Assembly (NCBI RefSeq): GCF_900116445.1
Contig: NZ_FPBH01000019.1
Location: 62,001-126,000, forward strand
Source: Paraburkholderia aspalathi
Lineage (GTDB): Bacteria > Pseudomonadota > Gammaproteobacteria > Burkholderiales > Burkholderiaceae
Direction of reading: 5' to 3'
DNA length: 64,000 nucleotides
Shown: piece by piece, positions 18,301 through 25,446 of the stretch
Position numbering within the stretch: position 1 is the stretch's first letter
Layout: each line of letters opens with the position of its first letter
Notes under the pieces: generated by a model
Databases searched by the model: none
What the model saw: the letters and a program-made list of their open reading frames with translations, nothing else
What the model was told of the DNA's origin: nothing
Made by a program: the position numbers and the translations under genes

Positions 18301-18458
18301 TCGATCAGAAACCGCAACACGCCGAAGGTCTTGCGTGTCAGGTCGATGCGCTCGGGCGCCGTGCCGGAGGAAGCCAGCCGCCAAAGACATTCGTTCGTCG
18401 TATCCAGACGAAAGCCTTCAAAACTGACCGACGATATCCTGCTCGAATGAGCCTTCAT
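15357..18458 (-). CDS. Winged-helix / AAA ATPase / helical-repeat regulator (paralogue A)
   Basis: About 1033 residues from ATG 18458, which has AGGAG ten bases upstream. In-frame starts at 18476 and 18503 are alternatives. The first ~110 residues form an OmpR/ToxR-type winged helix (GALITHDALLEAVW, then IETLRGRGYRFVAPV). An ATPase domain follows, with Walker A GEPGIGKT near residue 162 and a Walker B-like FEDLHWAD. The remaining ~600 residues are Ala-rich helices like TPR repeats. No membrane helix is seen, so it is cytoplasmic. The design is that of signal-sensing STAND-type regulators. A paralogue lies divergently 224 bases away. Target and signal are unknown. Confidence 0.8.
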   Translation of the reverse strand: MKAHSSRISSVSFEGFRLDTTNECLWRLASSGTAPERIDLTRKTFGVLRFLIENRGALITHDALLEAVWPDVHVQPEVVKSHIQTIRARLGDSAQRPRYIETLRGRGYRFVAPVEIPVTELVPAVNGESFGGFAGRTSELQQLCAAMDQARCGNTQVVVVTGEPGIGKTALLRQFVAAQRFERDDAWVAEGHCVEGYGGTEPFYPVLQALGQLCQGTGGSEVVKALVTLAPTWAWQLPGHVASQVRESLHRQLPGASRERMLREIRGLLSSLTQTQPLLLIFEDLHWADYSTVDFLAALARQPGALRLMVVVTYRPDEAALTEHPIEQLHHELALRGLCRELALGPLPRDAVLAWLTDRDHTDPAEEELSFLIAQRCGGNPLFMRATLADLVERDMVRKTVTGWRPLAPLAAIGAAAPHTITRTLEGRIRRLGADERNLLEAASVAGLCFSSATVAEAAGLSAEQFDDLCEALARTQRFIQRSGVKRFPDGGAAAMFCFDHALIRHAFYGRQGLTRRSRLHRQIAERLEAIYARDQRAEVAYELGHHFADARDWLKAIDYLRIALQTAKVRFAYREAQSILDFAASLTIRLPADLRPLKSFEFAEARASLYAAAHDPRAEAAWIELEEQARTIGRLDAQLRAMLGLAYVFSWSDRQRCIEVLNDALTLSASHPDLRVSALVRVSAYVRRIWTDGWSHADLTECETAMRALRETGDPLLIARANMEHSMLCIISTRYREALGTVRANYQILFEHAVEHPGFDLARATWMVRLGTAWAQLFLGELGRSMESFEQGMASYHENGDYFAARTLEVYRGWLFVHTMDYESVIDMYERFVPASNSSDRAVEADAGALLPVQHRACIVLAGLAYIGLEDGARASALFAEAQRQLDATPIMFDWYWRLSIEWGTAEAAMMAGDHRTARSRAEAFLKLALATEDRTWQALAWDVAAREALASGDAVVALEHINAAFAVTEGFETPLADWRLHRTAAAIHEAHGDAEQADVQQRHFMSALERLSNSLPRGGQIGQRLLALSAS

Positions 18459-18682
18459 GCCAACCTTGCTCCTCATGCCTTTATCCAACCCTCTGAAGAA
18501 CAAACGCGCCCGCCTGCCAGGACGAGACGCACACTTCTCCCGTCAGGGTAAGGTGTTCGAAATCCGGAGGGGTGATTTTCTGGTCCTGATTGTGTAATGA
18601 AATGCTCCACTCAGCATGACCGACAGGCGCAGTATAAAATCGCGGCAACCAAGTCGGGCTGCAGCTCCATCGGAGAACCTAG

Positions 18683-21600
18683 GTGATCGATTTCCCACCC
18701 TTTCGGCTGGATCGAGTGAATCGATGCGTCTGGCAATGCGCGCCCGACGGCGCGAGCCGCAGGCTCACGTTGGCGCCACGCGCCTACGACATGCTGCAAT
18801 ACCTGATCGACCATGCCGGGCGGCTCATCACGCACGAGGAATTCCTCGATGCCCTCTGGCAGAACGTGCATGTTCAGCCCGAAGTGCTGAAGGCTCACAT
18901 GCTGACCATCCGCACCGCGCTCGGCGACGATCCCGCACGTCCAAGCTTTATCGAAACCCATCGCGGCCGCGGCTATTGCTTCATTGCGCCGCTCTCCGCC
19001 AGTTCCAGCAACGGCCCGCGCGAGGCGGACCAGCGCAGCCATGGCGGGTTTGTCGGCCGCAAGCAGCAACTTAACCGCTTGAAGACGCTGTTCGATGAGG
19101 CACGCAATGGCGCATCGCGCATCGTTTTCGTGGCGGGGGAACCTGGCATCGGCAAGACGACGCTCGTCAATCGCTTCCTGGACTCCCTCGATGGCAATGC
19201 CACGGTGTTGACGTCGCTCGGGCGCTGCGTCGAAGGTTATGGCGGCATCGAGCCTTACTACCCGGTGCTCGACGCGCTCACCCAACTGACTCGCAGCGAA
19301 GCGGGCCCGATGATCACCCGCACGCTCGTGTCGATCGCGCCGACCTGGGCGCTCCAGATGCTGGGATCGGTGCCGCAGCAATACCGCGCCGAGCTGCAGC
19401 ATCAGGTGATCGGCGCGGCGAGCGGGCGCATGCTGAGGGAGATCTGCGAATTCCTCGAAGCGCTCTCGCTGGAGCGGCCGCTCGCACTGGTGTTCGAAGA
19501 CCTGCACTGGTCCGATTATTCGACGGTCGACATGCTCTCCGCGCTTGCCCGCCATCGTAGCGGCGCACGTCTGATGGTCATCGCCACGTACCGCCCGGAA
19601 GACGCCGAACTTGCGCAACATCCCTTGTGCCGGCTGAACCGCGATCTGGGCTTGCAGAAGCTGTGTCACGACATCGTGCTGGAACCACTGAGCGAAGGCG
19701 CCATCGCCGAATATCTGACGGGCGGCCCGCGCGATGTCAGGCCCGATAGCGCGAACGGCTTCGCCCAGCTGGTGCGCGAGCGCTCCGGCGGCAACCCGCT
19801 CTTCATGGTCGCGACGCTCGATCACCTGGTCGAACAAGGCATCGCGCAATCGACGCCCGAGGGCTGGAAGCTGCACCTGTCGCCCTCGGAAGTGCGGCTG
19901 GAAGTGCCGCTCACGTTGAACCAGGTCATCGAGCATCGCATCCAGCGGCTGAACTATGACCAGCAACGCGCGCTCGAAGGCGCGAGCGTCGCCGGCCTCG
20001 CGTTTAGCGTCATCACCGCGGCGCCGGCCGCCGGCTTGAGCCAGGAGCTGTTCGAAGATATCTGCGAAGCGCTCTGCCGTCAGGAAAGCTTTATCCGGCG
20101 CGAACCGTCGTCTGCGCTCGAAGACGGCTTCGCCGCGAGCACCTATGCGTTCCGCCACACCATGTACCGGCAGACCTTCTACGAGCGGCAAGGACCGCTG
20201 CGCACCATCCGCTCTCATCTGCGCGTTGCCGAAGCGCTCGAGGCGCTGTTCGCACCCGAGGAGCGCGGCGGGGTCGCCGCCGAACTCGCCCAGCACTTCG
20301 CCGCCGCGAAACGCTGGGAACGTGCAGTCGGCTATCTGCGCATTGCGATCCAGACGGCGAAGAAGCGTCTCGCGTACAACGACGCGCTCGCGGTCCTCGA
20401 CCGCGCGCTGATGTTCGCGGCGAACCTGCCCACTGAAGCTCGCGCGGCAGCGGAAACGGAATTCCTCGAAGGGCGGGCGTCGATCTTCGCGGCGGCCCAC
20501 GATTCCCGCGCGCGGGAAACCTGCGAGCAGCTCGCGGAACGTGCCGCGCAGCACGGCCTGATCGATATCCAGAGCCGGGCGCTGATGAGCCTCGCGTACA
20601 CGTATAGCTGGCGAGACCAGTTGCGCTGCAGCCAGATCATCGGCGAAACGCTCGCGCTTAGCGACCGGCAGACCGACCCGCAGCAGCAGGCCCGCACCCG
20701 CATCAGCTGCTACGTTTGGCGGATGTGGGTGCGCGGCTGGTGCGCCGAAGACATCGCGCGCTGCGAAGCCGCGCTCGTCCCCCTGCGCGCCGGTGACGAT
20801 CCCTACACGACCGCCTGGTCGCTGTGCGAATATTCGATGGTCTTGCTCGTGTCGTCGCGCTACCAGGAAGCCCAGGACACCATCCTCAAAAGCTACCGTT
20901 TCCTCGTCGAGAACGACGAAAACCGCCCCGAGTTCAACATGGCGCGCGCCACCTGGATGGTGCATCTGGGTGTGCCGTGGACGCAGCTCTATCTCGGCGA
21001 CTTCGACCGCGCGCAGCGCGAGTTCGACAAGGCGATCGCGATGTTCGCGCACAACGGCAACCCGTACGGCGCGGACACGCTCACGCTCTATCGCTGCTGG
21101 GTGCAATTCCACGCAATGGATTTTGACGCCATGCTGCAATCCTGCACGCAGGTGCTGGCGGGCAAGTCGCCTGAACCGGGCAGCGGCAAATCGATCCTGC
21201 CGGCCGAATACCGGCTCTGCCTGCTGCTGACCGGGCTCGCACAGCTCGGCCTCGGCGATACGCGCGCCGCACGCGACGCGCTCACGCAGGTGATGCAGCG
21301 AATGGACGCGCTGCCGGTGATCTTCGACTGGTACTGGCGTCTGCCGCTCGAATGGGGGCTCGCGGGCGCCGCACTGGCGGACGGCGATCTCGACGCTGCG
21401 ATCACGCATGCCGACCGTCTCGTCAAACTGGCGACGTCGATTGAAGAACGCACGTGGCAGGGTTTCGCGTGGGAGACGCGCGCGCGGGTTGCGTGCGAAC
21501 AGGATGATGCAACCCATGCGTTGCACTGCGTCCAGCATGCGCTCGACGCGACTCAGGGTTACCAGACGCCGCTCGCGGACTGGCGTATCCATCGCACCGC

Positions 21601-21736
21601 GGCCCGCGCCAGCGAGTTGGCTGGCGACATGCAAACGGCCGACTACCACGCAGCACTCAGCAAGACGATGAAAGACGCACTCGCTGCCAAGCTGCCGTCG
21701 GGTCATCGTCTGCGCGAGACGTTCGAAGCGGGTTAA
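18683..21736 (+). CDS. Winged-helix / AAA ATPase / helical-repeat regulator (paralogue B)
   Basis: A 1017-residue paralogue of the divergent gene at 15357-18458. Start is GTG 18683, with CGGAG upstream. The winged helix occupies residues 5-104 (GRLITHEEFLDALW, then IETHRGRGYCFIAPL). Walker A GEPGIGKT is at 152-159 and the Walker B-like motif is FEDLHWSDYS. TPR-like helices follow to the end. The two proteins share the same block order and many identical stretches (NVHVQPEV against DVHVQPEV). Its TAA overlaps the stop of the convergent luxR gene by three bases. Head-to-head duplication suggests joint or mutual control through the 224-base spacer. Confidence 0.82.
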   Translation: MIDFPPFRLDRVNRCVWQCAPDGASRRLTLAPRAYDMLQYLIDHAGRLITHEEFLDALWQNVHVQPEVLKAHMLTIRTALGDDPARPSFIETHRGRGYCFIAPLSASSSNGPREADQRSHGGFVGRKQQLNRLKTLFDEARNGASRIVFVAGEPGIGKTTLVNRFLDSLDGNATVLTSLGRCVEGYGGIEPYYPVLDALTQLTRSEAGPMITRTLVSIAPTWALQMLGSVPQQYRAELQHQVIGAASGRMLREICEFLEALSLERPLALVFEDLHWSDYSTVDMLSALARHRSGARLMVIATYRPEDAELAQHPLCRLNRDLGLQKLCHDIVLEPLSEGAIAEYLTGGPRDVRPDSANGFAQLVRERSGGNPLFMVATLDHLVEQGIAQSTPEGWKLHLSPSEVRLEVPLTLNQVIEHRIQRLNYDQQRALEGASVAGLAFSVITAAPAAGLSQELFEDICEALCRQESFIRREPSSALEDGFAASTYAFRHTMYRQTFYERQGPLRTIRSHLRVAEALEALFAPEERGGVAAELAQHFAAAKRWERAVGYLRIAIQTAKKRLAYNDALAVLDRALMFAANLPTEARAAAETEFLEGRASIFAAAHDSRARETCEQLAERAAQHGLIDIQSRALMSLAYTYSWRDQLRCSQIIGETLALSDRQTDPQQQARTRISCYVWRMWVRGWCAEDIARCEAALVPLRAGDDPYTTAWSLCEYSMVLLVSSRYQEAQDTILKSYRFLVENDENRPEFNMARATWMVHLGVPWTQLYLGDFDRAQREFDKAIAMFAHNGNPYGADTLTLYRCWVQFHAMDFDAMLQSCTQVLAGKSPEPGSGKSILPAEYRLCLLLTGLAQLGLGDTRAARDALTQVMQRMDALPVIFDWYWRLPLEWGLAGAALADGDLDAAITHADRLVKLATSIEERTWQGFAWETRARVACEQDDATHALHCVQHALDATQGYQTPLADWRIHRTAARASELAGDMQTADYHAALSKTMKDALAAKLPSGHRLRETFEAG

Positions 21737-23499
21737 TCACCGGCGTGCCCACACGCGGATAGCCGGACGAGACCCAAGCGGCTTGCCAGCGTCACCGCTT
21801 CGATCCGGTTCCTCACCGACAGCTTCGAGTAGAGATGCTTGGCGTGCGACTTCACTGTCTCGGGCGCGATGCACAGCCGGATCGCAATCTGCTTGTTGGT
21901 CAGCCCGCGCCCCATCAGTCCGATGATCACGCGTTCACGTTCGCTCAGGCCCATGGCGGCCACGGACCGGGCGATGTCCCGTGCCGTATCACTCGCCGGT
22001 TGCGCATGGGCGGCGCCACGCCGGCGTCGCGACATCAAAGCGCCTGCATAGGGAAGCAGCTCGCGGACGTCGCCTGCGGGCACGATCGACCCGCGCGCCA
22101 TCCCGTCGATCAGCTTCGCCACGCGCTCGCTGCAGTCAACGAGCGTTTGCTGCAGTCCCGCCGAAGCCCCCTGCTTGAGCAGCGTGACGAGCGCCTCGAC
22201 CGCGTCGTCTCGCAGACCGGCGACCAGCAACGCTTCGATCAGCAATAGCGCGATCGTCACCGCGCCGTATCGGTCACGCCTTAGAACGGTATCGCTATGG
22301 AGCTGCCGCAGCGCTACGAGATCGATCGCGGCGGATACCTCGATGGGTGCCTGAGGAAACGCGGGAGCGCATGCTGATGAATGCGTCTTTGCGAGCGCAA
22401 GCCGCGCCTGCGCAAGTACGTGGTAGCGCGCGATCTCGAAGCGCGCGCTGCTGCTCGCGGCGCCGCATTGCCCGGCCAGCACGGCGAGCCGTTGTGCGCA
22501 GAGCGCCGCCTCGTCGAGGCGATCCGCACCCGCGTGGATCTCGACCTGCTGCGCGAGGCTCGCCGCGCGCAGCCGCGGCCAGTTGCGCTTGATCCCAAGC
22601 GCGTCCGCCTCGGCCAGCAGCAGGAGCGCTTGTCCCGGTTGCCGCCGGTTCGCGGCGATGCGCGCAAGCAGTCCGTAAGCGCGCACCGCGCCTTCGATCG
22701 CACCGCCCTGCCGGATTCCCGGCAACCGTGCCGCGACCAGCGCCTCGCTCTCGTCGACACGGCCTTCCTCGTACAGCACCTGCGCCATCACGCAGGCGGG
22801 CAGCGCGTCGATTGTCGCCGGACCGGCCCCGAAACGGCGCGCGACATCGAGTGCGTCATCGGCCAACAGGCGCGCGGCATTGAAATGCATCTGGGCGAAT
22901 TCGACCGCGGCATCGAGCGCAATGTCGAGCATCGTGGTGACCGCGCGCAGCCGGCCGGGCTGAGCGTCCGGCGCGCGGCGTTCCACCGCGTAGAAACTCT
23001 CGGGGTCGCCGAGGCGCAAGTAAGCGCAGCGGCACACCGTCAGCGCGACGTGCGCGGTGGGTGTTGCGGTGCCGAGCCGCAGCGCGGAAAGCGCAGCGGC
23101 CAATGCGGCCCCCGCGTCGTCCTGCAGCAGGAGCGCCGCAGCGCGTACGGCCGCGATCTCGCAACGCACCGCAACGGCAACCGGGCCCGTTAGCGGGCCG
23201 ACCTGCCCTTCAAGCCGCTGCGCGCTCAGCAGCGCTTCGGCGGCCTCGCCGCGGATCACCATCTGCCACGCGCGCGCCAGATCCAGATGGATGCGCGCTA
23301 CACTGGCTGCAGGCCGTTCCCGGCCGACGCGCGCGAGCGACTGAAGTTCGGACCGAAGTTCGTCGGCAAACACCGGCGCGGGCGGCACGACATGAAGCGC
23401 CCGCGTCAAGAGGGCATCGGACTGCCCTCGCGGCGGCGCCGCGCGGGGTTGAAGATGCCCCGCTTCCTGATGAATTTCGCAGACCCATGCCTCGTTCAT
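21733..23499 (-). CDS. LuxR family (MalT-like) transcriptional regulator
   Basis: A 588-residue protein from MNEAWVCEIHQEAG (ATG 23499, GAGG nearby). An earlier in-frame start at 23529 is possible. The C-terminal ~65 residues are a LuxR/FixJ helix-turn-helix: LSERERVIIGLMGRGLTNKQIA, then ETVKSHAKHLYSKLSVRNR. The long N-terminal part is Ala/Leu-rich helical repeat like the C-terminal half of MalT, but there is no Walker motif, so it lacks the MalT ATPase module. Its stop overlaps the stop of paralogue B. Function unknown. It is part of the regulator block. Confidence 0.8.
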   Translation of the reverse strand: MNEAWVCEIHQEAGHLQPRAAPPRGQSDALLTRALHVVPPAPVFADELRSELQSLARVGRERPAASVARIHLDLARAWQMVIRGEAAEALLSAQRLEGQVGPLTGPVAVAVRCEIAAVRAAALLLQDDAGAALAAALSALRLGTATPTAHVALTVCRCAYLRLGDPESFYAVERRAPDAQPGRLRAVTTMLDIALDAAVEFAQMHFNAARLLADDALDVARRFGAGPATIDALPACVMAQVLYEEGRVDESEALVAARLPGIRQGGAIEGAVRAYGLLARIAANRRQPGQALLLLAEADALGIKRNWPRLRAASLAQQVEIHAGADRLDEAALCAQRLAVLAGQCGAASSSARFEIARYHVLAQARLALAKTHSSACAPAFPQAPIEVSAAIDLVALRQLHSDTVLRRDRYGAVTIALLLIEALLVAGLRDDAVEALVTLLKQGASAGLQQTLVDCSERVAKLIDGMARGSIVPAGDVRELLPYAGALMSRRRRGAAHAQPASDTARDIARSVAAMGLSERERVIIGLMGRGLTNKQIAIRLCIAPETVKSHAKHLYSKLSVRNRIEAVTLASRLGLVRLSACGHAGD

Positions 23500-23624
23500 T
23501 CCTCGCTCCGTCGGACACCTGATCGTCACAATCGCTGGACGAACGCAGTACCGTCCAGACTAGAGATGACCGTCCGGAAAAGCGTGATGATTCGGTTCTT
23601 TTTTGGTAAAGGATGGGTTGTTGC

Positions 23625-23672
23625 CCGGTATTGCCCGAACTGAAACTGAAACGAAAGCAATCAATACCGGGA
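23625..23672. promoter_or_regulatory. Perfect 10-bp inverted repeat upstream of luxR-type gene
   Basis: CCCGGTATTG at 23625-23634 is complementary to CAATACCGGG at 23663-23672, with 28 bases between them. It lies 126 bases upstream of the LuxR start and 20 bases past the DUF3331 stop. It may be a terminator of the araC-DUF3331 unit or an operator of the luxR-type gene. The long AT-rich loop makes a terminator less likely. Confidence 0.4.
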
Positions 23673-23691
23673 TTTGTAATGCAGCCAACGA

Positions 23692-24090
23692 TCAACCGGG
23701 TGAGACGCGCTCGACCTCGGAGGCCAGCATCATCGCGGTCGCGTTGACGGGTCTCGGCCGCCCCTGGCGCGGACGATAAACCACGTCGCCGGCCTTGATC
23801 GGCGCACCCGACAACGCGCAGCGGCCGCGCCGCCTCGAGACGCCCACCCGCCACAACTGGTCGCCGTAGCGGCAGGACGTTGCATCGCACCAGTAGACGA
23901 CGACCACCTTCGTCGACAGGCGATCGAGCACCCGTACTACGCATTCGCGGCACGCATCGATTGGCGCAGCCCGCACCTTTGCTGCTTCGACGCGCGGCGC
24001 CAGCCGGCTCGCGGCCCACTCCCACGCGCCGCCGTCGAGCAGGCGCAACGCGGCGCACCAGCATGCATCATCCGCCAGGTCGGTCTGCAT
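23692..24090 (-). CDS. DUF3331 domain protein
   Basis: A 132-residue protein from MQTDLADDACW (ATG 24090), with AGAGGAG upstream. The conserved core has VVVVYWCDATSCRYGDQLW, then GRCALSGAPIKAGDVVYRP and the end PVNATAMMLAS. Six Cys residues are spread through the protein (CxxC-like DACREC, then WCDATSC), which hints at metal binding, although spacing is irregular. The family has no known function. It starts two bases after the AraC stop, so the two genes form a unit. A second family member ends at base 118 of the window. Confidence 0.75.
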   Translation of the reverse strand: MQTDLADDACWCAALRLLDGGAWEWAASRLAPRVEAAKVRAAPIDACRECVVRVLDRLSTKVVVVYWCDATSCRYGDQLWRVGVSRRRGRCALSGAPIKAGDVVYRPRQGRPRPVNATAMMLASEVERVSPG

Positions 24091-24092
24091 GA

Positions 24093-24683
24093 TCAAGCTC
24101 CTCTGTCGCCACGGCGCGGGGAGATAGCCACCGCCGGCTCCACGATCGGCTCCTCGTCCCGCATGCGTGTTCGCCAACTGTTGGGCGGCTCGCCGACGAT
24201 CCGCCCGAACACGGTCGTAAAGTGCGCATGCGATCCGAAGCCACAACTGAGCGCGACGTCAAGCACGCTGAGCGCCGACGAGCGCAGCAGCATCTGGGCA
24301 TGCTCGATCCTGCGCCGTAGCAGATACGCATGCGGCGAATAACCGGTTGTCGAGCGGAACTGCGCGGCGAAATGCATGCGGGTGAGTCCGGTGCTGGCGG
24401 CCACATCGGCTAGTCCGATCGGCTGCGCGAGATTCGCTTCAATAAAGTCGAGCGCGCGCCGCAGACGCCACTGCGGCAGCGACGCCGCGCGCCGCGTGGA
24501 CGGCCGCGTTTGCTCAGTGGCCTGCGCGACGAGGCGAGCGACAATCGCGTCGCAGGCGCTGTCCGAGTGGAGCCGATGAGACGCGTCGGTGACCCGTTCG
24601 GCTTCCTCGAGCGCGGTCTCATCGTCGGCGGCGAAGTCTGCCGGCTCGTTGCCGCACGCTGCATTGAGTCTCCGCGTGAACAT
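24093..24683 (-). CDS. AraC family transcriptional regulator
   Basis: A 196-residue protein from MFTRRLNAACGN (ATG 24683, GGAGG seven bases upstream). Residues ~85-185 are the double helix-turn-helix of AraC/XylS: IGLADVAASTGLTRMHFAAQF, then VLDVALSCGFGSHAHFTTVF. The N-terminal ~80 residues are short and lack an AraC cupin or a known ligand domain, so it is a DNA-binding module with little sensor. It precedes DUF3331 with a 2-base gap. Confidence 0.85.
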   Translation of the reverse strand: MFTRRLNAACGNEPADFAADDETALEEAERVTDASHRLHSDSACDAIVARLVAQATEQTRPSTRRAASLPQWRLRRALDFIEANLAQPIGLADVAASTGLTRMHFAAQFRSTTGYSPHAYLLRRRIEHAQMLLRSSALSVLDVALSCGFGSHAHFTTVFGRIVGEPPNSWRTRMRDEEPIVEPAVAISPRRGDRGA

Positions 24684-24797
24684 GTGCGCCTCCGCAGGGT
24701 GTAAGTCGACGGACCCTATCTTGCGCAGTCTGGCGGCGGCGCAACATCCCCTCATTGGGTGAGTACGACGGGAGCGGCATCCCTCATTCGTACGATC

Positions 24798-25202
24798 TTA
24801 GGCACCGCGACGCGGTTTGATTGCGCCGGCGGGATGGCGCTTCGCAATCGACGAACGCAGCGCGGAATAGGCCGGCGCGACCATCGGGTAGTCCGCGGGC
24901 AGGCCCCACTTCGCGCGGTATTCGTCAGGGGTCATCGCGAAGTGGCGCTGCAGGTAGCGTTTGAGCGACTTCAGCTTGCGCCCGTCTTCGAGACAGACGA
25001 GATAATCGTCGCGCACCGATTCCTCGATCGGCACCGCCGCCCGCTGCCGCGCGGCCGGTACCGACGTCGTGTGCAATGCGGCCAGCGCGGCGTACGTGCT
25101 CCAGATGAACTCCGGCAGGTCGTCTGCCGGCAACGGATTACACGACACGAAGCTCGCCACGATTTCGGCGGTGAGCTCGATCAGATTGATGTCCTGCGTC
25201 AC
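24798..25202 (-). CDS. MucR/Ros family transcriptional regulator with altered zinc site
   Basis: The 134-residue protein starts at GTG 25202 (GAGG eight bases upstream). The conserved family blocks are present: an N-terminal LTAEIVASFVSCNPLP, then CLEDGRKLKSLKRYLQRHF, MTPDEYRAKWGLPADYPMVAP and the basic end. In classical Ros the finger is C-x2-C-x9-H with a second His. Here the second Cys is Asp, as in some relatives, and the first His is Tyr (KRYL instead of KRHL). At most two zinc ligands remain, so this may fold without zinc. Such regulators act like H-NS on surface-polysaccharide and motility genes. Confidence 0.85.
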   Translation of the reverse strand: MTQDINLIELTAEIVASFVSCNPLPADDLPEFIWSTYAALAALHTTSVPAARQRAAVPIEESVRDDYLVCLEDGRKLKSLKRYLQRHFAMTPDEYRAKWGLPADYPMVAPAYSALRSSIAKRHPAGAIKPRRGA

Positions 25203-25335
25203 GACCGGCCTCGACGAGTCAACGGCTCCGGGTAGAGCAACGGCGTTGCCCGAAGTGGCGTACGGATTTCCGAAGCATCATGATTCTTCATGACCTGGCT
25301 CCATGGCAGACGGGTCATCGCTCGCGTTAGCGTCG

Positions 25336-25358
25336 GCGTTTGCATCAGCGTTTGCATC
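25336..25358. repeat. Short tandem repeat, two 11-base units
   Basis: GCGTTTGCATC occurs twice, at 25336-25346 and 25348-25358, one base apart. It lies in the 244-base spacer between the mucR-like gene and mdtP. Both genes are on the minus strand, so the repeat is upstream of the regulator and past the efflux operon. It may be chance or a regulator site. Confidence 0.3.
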
Positions 25359-25446
25359 GACCGGCACGGCGGTCCATCCCCCGACAGAGGGGCGACACGC
25401 TCGTGCGGGCAACCGGCAGCATTAAAGAAACCGCCCTGCTCGCCGC

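Noticed and set aside
18611..21706. A 1031-codon open frame on the minus strand opposite the winged-helix regulator paralogue B
   Set aside because: Its translation is rich in Arg, His and Gln with no domain. It exists because the GC-rich gene on the other strand avoids stops in that frame. The plus-strand frame has full domain motifs.
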